From CAZRKC01 sp964600665 (GTDB taxonomy: Bacteria > Bacillota > SLNR01): a stretch of DNA of 6,000 bases. Numbering within the stretch: the stretch's first letter is position 1; each line of letters starts with the position of its first letter. The stretch is from positions 1 through 6,000 of the forward strand of contig CAZRKC010000061.1 in the NCBI GenBank assembly GCA_964600665.1. The letters run 5' to 3'. The translations under genes and the position numbers were made by a program. Of this stretch, positions 1 through 5,836 are shown piece after piece. A model generated the notes under the pieces. It saw only the letters and a list, made by a program, of their open reading frames with translations. It searched no databases and was not told the origin of the DNA.

Positions 1-43
1 GTTCAGTAGAGATCAGGGCGTTCTAGATTTTACAGCAATTTGT

Positions 44-346
44 TTACGCTATCGGGACGACATTAAGCGTAACTCCTTGGTCTGATCTTCGATCAGATAA
101 AATAAGAGCCCCTATTCTCACTAAGTGTTCGCTGAAGTCACAGAACGAGCCCAAATATGATCTCCTCAGAGCGAAAAATCTAGTAACATTGAACAGCTCT
201 TCAGCTGAAGTGGAGCGTTCCAGAAGATTATTCCACAATATTAAACACTCTGAAACTTTATTTTCGGCTTGATCCACCAGATATGTGCCCTCAGGATCTG
301 GGAGATTTTGGGATGAATTTATGGTCTGACACATTTCCCCGAGCAC
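44..346 (-). CDS. Hypothetical short protein or gene remnant overlapping the end of the glycosyltransferase gene
   Basis: A 100-codon open frame that starts at GTG (an ATG lies four codons further in) and ends at TAA. I do not recognise a family. The product is soluble, with no membrane segment or signal peptide. It has a plausible helical centre (LILWNNLLERSTSAEELFNV) followed by an aromatic/basic patch, RFFALRRSYLGSF, which looks protein-like rather than random. The first 28 bases overlap the 3' end of the glycosyltransferase gene in another frame, and an in-frame stop lies only a few codons upstream of the GTG, beside a 15-base tandem repeat. No clear ribosome binding site is seen. It could be a translationally coupled small gene, or the C-terminal remnant of a protein joined to the glycosyltransferase by recombination. 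It could also be a chance frame. Base composition resembles the glycosyltransferase gene. Confidence 0.35.
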   Translation of the reverse strand: MLGEMCQTINSSQNLPDPEGTYLVDQAENKVSECLILWNNLLERSTSAEELFNVTRFFALRRSYLGSFCDFSEHLVRIGALILSDRRSDQGVTLNVVPIA

Positions 347-1389
347 ATCTTTCGTAATCTATATTTTCGTAATCTAGTATAAAGGGTTGGCATAATAGCG
401 CAGAGATCTATACCGCAGTATGTTGAAATTAGCCCTAAAATAGCCACGAATTTATATATGGGTGATGTATCTTGCTTAAGCACTTGCCCATATGTTTTTC
501 GCGATCCGATCCGATCTCCCAACTCAAATAGTTCTTTGCCGCTTCTGATATACATCAAATATACTGCACTGCTTCTTCGAGTTTCACTTATTTCATCAAG
601 TTTAGCAATAGATATACTCAACCTAGATATTTTATCGGTATTTTGGCGTAAAAAGTCTTTACAATATTTATATCTCTTATCTATAACTTCAACAATGTCT
701 TTTTGGTTATCTAATCTGCATGATGAGATTGATCCTTTATGACGTCTAAAATAACCCAATGTTTCAGGGACATACGCAAAACGGCCTTCCAGTGTCATGG
801 CAAGGAGTGTTGGATAATCGACGTATGGTAAATCATACATCTGTTGGAAACCTCCAATTTTCAAAAGTGCAGTTTTCCGAAACATTAATGTCACAGAACC
901 TGGCGATAAACCATCAAATAATGGATAAAGTGCGCTCCCCAGAGGATTATTTTCGAATGCAATGTACAAGTGTACTACTTTTGGTAATTCATATTTAAGT
1001 GAATCACCTGAATCATACGCAACATAGTAGTTACTAAACGAAAGAGCCACTGAAGATTCTTCAAACGAGGTAACTTGTTTTTCAAGTTTGTCTATTGACC
1101 AGAAGTCGTCACCCTCAAGGATAGCTACAATCTCCCCTTTCGACAGTGACAATGCATAATTATACGTTTTCCCCAAATTTGATTTACCTTGATTCTCCTG
1201 TCTAATATACCTAATACGTTTATCCGAATATTCTGCAACTTTTTGTGGCGTAGAGTCAGTAGATCCGTCGTCTATTATGATCATTTCCCAGGACTCATAT
1301 GTTTGGTCTAGAACACTCTGTATACATGTCTTAATGTACCTCTCATGATTGTAAGTAGGGGTAATAATTGAAACTTTAGGATACGTCAT
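319..1389 (-). CDS. Family 2 (GT-A fold) glycosyltransferase
   Basis: A 356-residue enzyme expected to move a sugar from a nucleotide donor to a lipid- or glycan-bound acceptor on the cytoplasmic face of the membrane. The order of motifs is that of GT2. The N-terminal strand VSIITPTYNHERYI is at residues 6-19, DDGSTD at 40-45 (nucleotide binding), and EGDDFW at 92-97 supplies the DXD-type metal site. An acceptor segment with FRKTALLKIGGF and YVDYPTLL lies around 170-195, followed by YFRRHKGSIS near 210-220. The last 120 or so residues are helical and variable, as usual for this family. There is no obvious membrane anchor. The chosen ATG gives the normal start a few residues before the first strand, and GGTGG lies 4 bases upstream of it as a weak ribosome binding site. 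The extreme C-terminus carries a five-residue tandem repeat (RLRKY/RLRKM). Sugar specificity cannot be read from sequence. The neighbouring DUF2206 membrane protein suggests a surface-glycan locus. Confidence 0.93.
   Translation of the reverse strand: MTYPKVSIITPTYNHERYIKTCIQSVLDQTYESWEMIIIDDGSTDSTPQKVAEYSDKRIRYIRQENQGKSNLGKTYNYALSLSKGEIVAILEGDDFWSIDKLEKQVTSFEESSVALSFSNYYVAYDSGDSLKYELPKVVHLYIAFENNPLGSALYPLFDGLSPGSVTLMFRKTALLKIGGFQQMYDLPYVDYPTLLAMTLEGRFAYVPETLGYFRRHKGSISSCRLDNQKDIVEVIDKRYKYCKDFLRQNTDKISRLSISIAKLDEISETRRSSAVYLMYIRSGKELFELGDRIGSRKTYGQVLKQDTSPIYKFVAILGLISTYCGIDLCAIMPTLYTRLRKYRLRKMCSGKCVRP
350..376 (-). repeat. 15-base in-frame tandem duplication at the glycosyltransferase 3' end
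   Basis: The 12-base unit TTTCGTAATCTA (plus strand) occurs at 350-361 and again at 365-376, a period of 15 bases. On the coding strand this gives RLRKY followed by RLRKM, so the duplication is in frame. It lies just before the stop codon and just before the overlapping short reading frame. Replication slippage is the likely origin. Confidence 0.7.
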
Positions 1390-1596
1390 CTTGCCACCAG
1401 TAATGCCTACGTTATCAAAATGCAGACCGATCTATCTATAGGCCATTAGTAGATATGGTATTATATGTTATCGATTCGAACTAAAGGAAACGCTCTGATA
1501 TCTGCTCTTAGGGTAAGAGACCATATGGGAAGAATGTAAGAGATTCGGCGCCCGAAAGCACCATATTCGGTAGTGTTTCGGATCATCTATAGTTTG
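1390..1596. other. Non-coding stretch between glycosyltransferase start and transposase remnant
   Basis: This stretch should hold the outer end of the IS256-type element and the leader of the glycosyltransferase gene. I looked for a terminal inverted repeat or target duplication and could not identify either, because the partner end of the element is missing. A minus-strand frame stays open down to 1468 as a continuation of the frameshifted transposase tail. It shows no family resemblance and is not called as a gene. Confidence 0.5.
1459..1470 (-). promoter_or_regulatory. Candidate archaeal TATA box for the glycosyltransferase gene
   Basis: The minus strand reads TAACATATAATA here, an AT-rich box about 70-80 bases upstream of the glycosyltransferase ATG. 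An archaeal start about 25 bases downstream would leave a leader of roughly 50 bases containing GGTGG just before the ATG. The box falls between the transposase remnant and the gene, so it could have been placed or altered by the insertion. The assignment rests only on composition and spacing. Confidence 0.3.
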
Positions 1597-2260
1597 TCTA
1601 AGTATTTCTGCCGGTGACCCACCCTCGTTAATATCCATCAGGATGGATCCGACCAATCAGAGGAAACATTCCTCATTCAGGAACACGCCTAAAACCTTGG
1701 TCCTTCATTTTAGCTCCTTATTGACCAGTTCCATCATGTTGGTGGTTCGAATCCGCTTCCCATGCTATTTGGAGAATGCGGTGTAACTCATGAGCTCCTG
1801 GAGGAATCGCTCGATGGTATTGGCTGCTTTCTGATAGCCGTGTGCGTTCAAGTCGTAAGCGAGGTCTTAGTTGTTCTGTTCACGCCCATACGCCTCCTTT
1901 AACCCCTCTGCAACTTCCTTCTGGTGTTTCCAGGGGCTATTCCTCAGTACTGCCCAGGTCAATGGACTTGGCACATATGGCAGAGATCTGCTCTCAGGTA
2001 AACGCAATACACTTTCCGTGTGCCTGCCAGGATACGCCGAGGAAGGCAGCCTCAGCTGCTTTCTGGATGCCGGTGTGCCCATCGGAGACGACCAGGCGGA
2101 TCCCGGTGAGACCTCGTTCTTTGCGGTCCTCGAACAGTCCCGACCAGAATTCCTCATTCTCACAATACATGACTTTCGCTCCCAAGATCTCCCGGTAGCC
2201 GTCTTCCTGTACCCCGGTGACCACCAGGACCGCCTTGGTGACGTGCCGTGCTCCGTCTTG
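1597..2260 (-). pseudogene. IS256-family (mutator-type) transposase, 3' part only, with multiple lesions
   Basis: This is the C-terminal part, rather more than half, of a DDE transposase. In order, the recognisable blocks are DGARHVTKAVLVVTGV, EDGYREILGAKV, GLTGIRLVVSDGHTG (second catalytic Asp), SWQ, then after a break MCQVH, AVLRNSP, KHQKEVAEGLKEAYG, DLNAHGYQKAANTIERF, RIRTTNMMELVNKELK (catalytic Glu), SILMDINE and a shifted WVTGR. The N-terminal part with the first catalytic Asp is absent, because the remnant begins exactly where a group II intron ends. Lesions visible by eye are an extra stretch of about 47 bases after SWQ and a one-base loss after MCQVH. Four in-frame stops follow (TAA at 1867-1869, then TAG, TGA and TGA further on), with a frameshift near 1620. 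Several stops fit C-to-T changes in CAA or CGA codons. The element cannot be active. Confidence 0.9.
1930..1998 (-). other. Short extra segment breaking the transposase frame
   Basis: In IS256-type transposases the SWQ motif is followed at once by a Met/Arg-Cys-x-Val-His motif. Here about 47 bases with a stop codon separate SWQ (ending near 1998) from MCQVH, after which one more base appears lost before AVLRN. The segment translates to nothing family-like in any frame. It may be a small insertion or a local duplication that has decayed. Its edges are placed only approximately. Confidence 0.45.
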
Positions 2261-2300
2261 GTCGAACAGAAAGAAGGTGTTGTCACCTTCCCCCCTTCCA
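2261..2300 (-). ncRNA. Group II intron domain VI and 3' splice end
   Basis: A purine-rich strand (GGAAGGGGG) leads into a 7-base-pair hairpin, GAAGGTG-ACAA-CACCTTC at 2273-2290, followed by TTTCTGTTCGAC. The layout matches domain VI of bacterial-type introns, where the 3' strand normally carries a bulged branch-point adenosine 7-8 bases before the intron end. I see no adenosine in the TTTCTGTTC stretch, so lariat formation would probably fail. The last two bases, AC, fit the A-pyrimidine 3' end rule. Confidence 0.7.
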
Positions 2301-2301
2301 A

Positions 2302-2335
2302 GAACGGACCGTGCGGCTTTCACCGCAGTACGCTC
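2302..2335 (-). ncRNA. Group II intron domain V (catalytic hairpin)
   Basis: Exactly 34 nucleotides, the usual domain V length, starting GAGC and ending GTTC. The catalytic AGC triad is at positions 2-4. The lower helix pairs positions 1-9 with 26-34, with one T/C mismatch at 6/29. The two-nucleotide bulge AC is at 24-25, and the upper helix GCGGT/GCCGC is closed by a GAAA tetraloop. It lies 7 bases after the double stop of the maturase remnant and just before domain VI, as in intact introns. Pairing was checked by hand. Confidence 0.85.
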
Positions 2336-2342
2336 ATGCATT

Positions 2343-3240
2343 CTACTACCCGGTTTTCTGGCGGCAGCGCAAAGAAAGTCTGGTTTGAATCCAAGGTGTC
2401 TGCCACTTTATGCGTTCCCGCCTGTCAAGGAAGTAGTTCCTCCTGTCAAAGGATAGGTTCGCGTTCAGTTTCGGATGGCGTATCGCTTGATCTTGGCATC
2501 CGAGAACAGTTGTAATACATTCTCTTTAGTCTGGAACATCCACTTACGCGTCCCTACGGAGTGCCAATATTTTTGGGCTAGCCGCTTGTGCCCTTTGTTT
2601 GGGTGTCGCCACTTACCCCACTTCCCGAGGACCATCCATACATAGGTGTCCTGTTTTTGGAACGTCTCCTTTGCCATGTCGTGGCGGTGGTAGTTTTTCC
2701 CTTCTCGAATGATCGCATTCAGGATCTTGATACGGGATCCTGTGCCTAGGCTTGCACTTTTTTCACCGCTTTCTTGTTCGTATCGGTGCTCGACTCGACT
2801 GGCTTTCGGGATAGTTTAATGAGAAATATTCCATTTTTATTTTCGGGAATTATAACTCAGAAGTTGATGCCCTGGCTTCTTCTGTAATCTCCTTTGTTGA
2901 AGCCGTGACGAGGAAGTTACCCACGTTGTAGACGAAGTGGGCTTTTATCTTGGAGGTTGTCCCAAAATACCTTTGCCGGGAGGTGGGCACCCCCTCTCGG
3001 TCCTCTCCCGCGTGACGATACCATGGGAAAGACCATCTCCCCGTCCTGACCTCTTGTGTGGCCCAAGTGGCAGAAATCTTGTACATAGATGTTCCGAGCA
3101 AGGTGCAATGGAGGTTTGCAGACCCTTTGGGACGACCTCCTGGGGAGATGTTGCCACGGGCAGGCCCCTGATCCCATCTAGCGTCATGTTGGCGAGAGAT
3201 GGCCCTGTTACTCCTTTATCTAAATCCAAGTTGGATGCAA
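2343..3240 (-). pseudogene. ltrA: Group II intron reverse transcriptase/maturase, 5'-truncated and frameshifted
   Basis: This is the LtrA-type intron-encoded protein, which in intact form reverse-transcribes the intron and helps it splice. Recognisable blocks in order are KGVTGPSLANMTLDGI near 3170-3215 (normally QGG.ISP.LANM.LDG) and AHFVYNVGNFLVTASTKE near 2890-2945 (normally F.RYADDF). Then come NGIFLIKLSRKPVES near 2800-2840 and the maturase domain X: ILNAIIR, NYHRHDMAKETF, WGKWRHPNKG, RKWMF and DAKIKRYAIR. The tail is LNANLSFDRRNYFLDRR and RERIKWQTPWIQ, ending in two stops at 2343-2348. Lesions are an unexplained stretch between the first two blocks, a deletion of about 35 residues before NGIFLIKL, an in-frame TAG near 2746, and one-base losses near 2732 and 2469. 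The catalytic YADD is lost. No HNH endonuclease domain follows the tail. Confidence 0.9.
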
Positions 3241-3304
3241 TACCAGTCTCCCTTTTTACAAGATGTTTGTACGCTACTCGTGTGTCCACCCTTCGCGTAG
3301 TTCA

Positions 3305-5590
3305 TTATCTGTTTCTATATAGGGAAGCATATCCATTGTTGTAAATATAATCTTTGTTTGATAATGATGTGCTAGATATGCCAATATAATCAAACCCCGT
3401 AGACAATCTATTTCTATCTATTGGGCCTCTTAATGCATGACGATCTATGTCCCATGATCTCATAAATAAGTATGAATTCTCAGAGGCTTGATATCCCTGA
3501 GAAAGGTAATTGGGTTTTCTATACCAAGCAGAAACTAGATCATACCCAACAGGTATGTCGACGTAAACCTGATTATCGTTGTTAAGAAATTCGGGCAATT
3601 TCAATCCTAGCATCACTTCTCCTACGTTATGAAATTCAGGATCGATTCCTCCATAACTTAATATGTTTGAACTTGGGATCTGAGCGTTCGCTCTCGTGTC
3701 CTCGTTGAATCCTCCTATATCAAACATTAATCCTGAATTAAAGAAAAAGAAAGGGACTAAGAAAAGTATTGTTAACAAAATGTAAAAGAATCTGTTCTCT
3801 GAACTTGGTATAGTCCTTCTGCTATTCTCATTAGTTGGCTGATAATCAATTATTTCTATAATATGTTTCAGAAGGCCCCTACCTAATTGACGAGACCAAC
3901 GATACACCTGATACGCTCCGATTATACAACAAGGAGATAGGAAGAGCAGTGTGAAAAAGTATAATCTCTGCATATTTTGAAACATAGACATAAATGGAAG
4001 GGTCATCGATATTATCAGGAAGGTCATTGCTGCGGCTCTAAAACAGACACTCAATTTTTGGAAACCCTGCGAAAATATGTTTCTCATTAGCCCTATAACG
4101 ATGAATCCTTGAAATGTATACTGCAACAAACGATATAATTTGCTGTAAGGTGGAACTTCCCAGAACCCCGCTCCCATAGCGGCTGGGATCATTGAAGACT
4201 TGGATGATGTATCTGTAAATAAGGCGAAATTATCGATGATACTATTGCCTGATCCTATTACATTGGAAAATGTTAAAAAACTAATATACATATACCATAT
4301 GATGCAGATAGTAATTAAAAAAATTATATAGTAGGGTGATATATTCCAGCCTAATAAAGTAAATTTTTTACCAGACTTATTTTGCTGAGAAAGATTTGAG
4401 GCTGTTTGAGCGTCATAGATCTTTTTTATAAAGTATATTGATGATGCTAAAATGACTATAAGAATCCAATTTATCGAAACGGAATAATGAGATATAACTA
4501 ATGAAATCGTGAAAATTAAATAAAGCATTGATCTTTGACTTGGATGTATTCTCTTTTCTGTGAGCAGCAACAACAAGAGTGCGACAAAAATTAATGCAAT
4601 CTGTTGCCTTCTGAGCAATAACGCCTCGGTAAAAAAATAAAAATTAAATATAAAAAAGAATACTGCAAAGAGTGATAGTTTACCCGAGAATTCTCTTTTA
4701 TAGGTTGCATACAGGATCGCTGGAACGATCGCAAAAATCAGTGGATACACGGTTTTCAGAACAATAAAGGGGCTAAGCCCCAACATCTCTGAAAAAACAG
4801 TCCCTAATATCACAATCGAAAGCACGCTGTTGGCACTTCCTGGCAATGAAGAATCCCAAAAATTATTTTGAATGGCCTGATTTAAGTAATAAAATTCTCC
4901 ATCTACATTAAGTCTCCTTGGGTATTCGGAAATCAATAGATCTCCAAACAGTAGCGATATTGATATGGATAGAATCAATAGAACTTCCGCAGACGAGGAA
5001 TCTCCTGATCTTTTATATGCAAACCACAAAACAAGGATTGCAATTAAGATAATACCCGCAATTGAGAGTGTGTTGTTATGATAACGACCGATCAAGAATG
5101 ATCCGATGATTGAAACACAAGGTATACTATATATCACCCAAGACACTGGAGCGGTCAACTGTTGAAGATCTAATGTATAAGGTGCACGATATTCTTTATC
5201 GCGCAGATAAGACATAATTCCCAGAATTACAATAATAATACTGAATGTTAATAGTATATAGGGGAAAGATAGTGGTTTTGTAACTCCAAACAATGGATAG
5301 CTCATATTTATGAAAAATCCCGAAAGCATTAAGACCGCGAGACTTAAACCAACCGCATAAGCAACTGTTTCAACGGTACCGAGAGCGTGGAGTTTCAGTA
5401 TCCGTAAGAGGAGGAAGCCAGGGACAAGAAGCAGGAGAATGAAGCCAGGGACTTGTTGGAGGAAGGGTAGAGAGAAGCCAAGGATATTCAGGGCTACTGC
5501 GCCGCCATAAACAAGATACACAGAAAGTATGACTACGAAAAAAGATCTGATATCCCAGTCATTCGGGCAAAAAATGTTTCTCGTTTCCAT
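3305..5590 (-). CDS. DUF2206-type polytopic membrane protein, GT-C-like
   Basis: A 761-residue membrane protein of the archaeal DUF2206 type, a family without a proven function. Residues 15-35, 45-65, 75-95, 108-128, 150-170 and 175-192 are hydrophobic, and further clustered segments run to about 620. The last 140 residues are soluble, and the final helix (600-618) suggests they face outward. A polar loop after a helix near 200-220 contains NVDGEFYYLNQAI (Asp230, Glu232), and SHYS lies at 367-370. Acidic residues in an early outer loop plus many helices resemble GT-C enzymes that use lipid-linked sugars; this role is inference. The ATG is chosen because it sits just ahead of the first helix. 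No Shine-Dalgarno site is seen (GCTGAATAAC precedes ATG), in keeping with a short-leader archaeal transcript. The frame is intact. The first 75-80 codons are richer in C/G at third positions than the rest. The gene stop is followed almost directly by the mobile-element fossil. Confidence 0.88.
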   Translation of the reverse strand: METRNIFCPNDWDIRSFFVVILSVYLVYGGAVALNILGFSLPFLQQVPGFILLLLVPGFLLLRILKLHALGTVETVAYAVGLSLAVLMLSGFFINMSYPLFGVTKPLSFPYILLTFSIIIVILGIMSYLRDKEYRAPYTLDLQQLTAPVSWVIYSIPCVSIIGSFLIGRYHNNTLSIAGIILIAILVLWFAYKRSGDSSSAEVLLILSISISLLFGDLLISEYPRRLNVDGEFYYLNQAIQNNFWDSSLPGSANSVLSIVILGTVFSEMLGLSPFIVLKTVYPLIFAIVPAILYATYKREFSGKLSLFAVFFFIFNFYFFTEALLLRRQQIALIFVALLLLLLTEKRIHPSQRSMLYLIFTISLVISHYSVSINWILIVILASSIYFIKKIYDAQTASNLSQQNKSGKKFTLLGWNISPYYIIFLITICIIWYMYISFLTFSNVIGSGNSIIDNFALFTDTSSKSSMIPAAMGAGFWEVPPYSKLYRLLQYTFQGFIVIGLMRNIFSQGFQKLSVCFRAAAMTFLIISMTLPFMSMFQNMQRLYFFTLLFLSPCCIIGAYQVYRWSRQLGRGLLKHIIEIIDYQPTNENSRRTIPSSENRFFYILLTILFLVPFFFFNSGLMFDIGGFNEDTRANAQIPSSNILSYGGIDPEFHNVGEVMLGLKLPEFLNNDNQVYVDIPVGYDLVSAWYRKPNYLSQGYQASENSYLFMRSWDIDRHALRGPIDRNRLSTGFDYIGISSTSLSNKDYIYNNGYASLYRNR

Positions 5591-5620
5591 GTTATTCAGC
5601 GATGGATATGCCTTAATTTC

Positions 5621-5633
5621 GCTATTTATTTTG
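5621..5633 (-). promoter_or_regulatory. Candidate archaeal TATA box for the DUF2206-type gene
   Basis: The minus strand reads CAAAATAAATAGC, an AT-rich box preceded by A-rich bases that could serve as a BRE. It is centred about 36 bases upstream of the ATG at 5590. Transcription starting about 25 bases downstream would give a leader of roughly 10 bases, matching the lack of a ribosome binding site. Other AT-rich stretches at 5641-5700 compete as candidates. Confidence 0.35.
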
Positions 5634-5836
5634 GCTTTCAGTAGTAAATACTTTTTGCTTTTCTATAAGGCAACCAAAAACCCCTTTTAATTTTTTTTAT
5701 CTCTATGAAACCCTCCTTCCGCGTTGTACCCTCCTTTGATAAGTTACTTTGTACACCCACTCCTAAGCTAGAGCATAGATGTCACAGGGAATGCCCCGGC
5801 ATACACTCCAGTCACCAGCAGCCATTTTGCGATCTT
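5634..5836. other. Intergenic region without a supported gene
   Basis: The left part (5641-5700) is strongly AT-rich, with a run of T on the plus strand at about 5678-5699, equal to a run of A on the minus strand. The right part (5701-5836) is mixed in composition and contains a short near-palindrome, ATGCCCCGGCAT, at 5791-5802. No open frame of meaningful length or RNA gene is recognised. It presumably holds the 3' untranslated part of the right-edge gene and the promoter of the DUF2206-type gene. Confidence 0.5.

Larger units (their letters stand above)
2261..3260 (-). mobile_element. 5'-truncated group II intron remnant inserted in an IS256-type transposase gene
   Basis: The remnant contains, in order, the second half of a degraded intron-encoded reverse transcriptase/maturase, a foldable domain V and a domain VI hairpin. 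After these the sequence passes straight into transposase coding sequence on the same strand. The 3' splice boundary is placed after TTCGAC, at about 2261: this fits the usual A-pyrimidine intron end, and the transposase reading (QDGARHVTKAV) resumes at the next base. The intron 5' end, domains I-III and the first half of the reverse transcriptase are missing, as is the 5' exon. Upstream the remnant abuts the DUF2206 gene stop codon at 3305. The left limit is approximate, since nothing recognisable is seen beyond about 3220-3260. Confidence 0.85.

Noticed and set aside
458..998. Two plus-strand open frames of 79-94 codons
   Set aside because: Both are antisense to the well-supported glycosyltransferase gene and show no protein-like motifs of their own.
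1495..2012. Similar stretches near 1500-1518 and 1984-2004 (both contain ATCTGCTCT followed by AGG and TAA)
   Set aside because: About 18 of 21 positions agree with one gap, which can arise by chance in a window of this size; no boundaries or target duplications support a repeat element.
1994..2341. An apparently intact 115-codon transposase frame beginning upstream of FFLFD
   Set aside because: The first 27 or so codons are read from intron domains V and VI. The resemblance of FFLFD to the first catalytic Asp region of IS256 proteins is a coincidence of reading through the intron end.
1871..2515. A 214-codon open frame on the plus strand
   Set aside because: It lies antisense to the transposase remnant and the intron 3' end, including domains V and VI. 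Its translation has no family character, and it is a shadow of GC-rich minus-strand coding sequence.
2937..3344. A 135-codon open frame on the plus strand
   Set aside because: It is antisense to the reverse transcriptase remnant and runs into the DUF2206 gene end; no motif or ribosome binding site supports it.
5678..5699. T-rich run on the plus strand as a terminator
   Set aside because: No plus-strand gene precedes it. On the minus strand, where the genes are, it is an A-run and would not terminate transcription.
5791..5802. Near-palindrome ATGCCCCGGCAT as an operator or terminator
   Set aside because: The stem is only 4-5 pairs with almost no loop, no T-run follows on either strand, and it lies away from a defined promoter.
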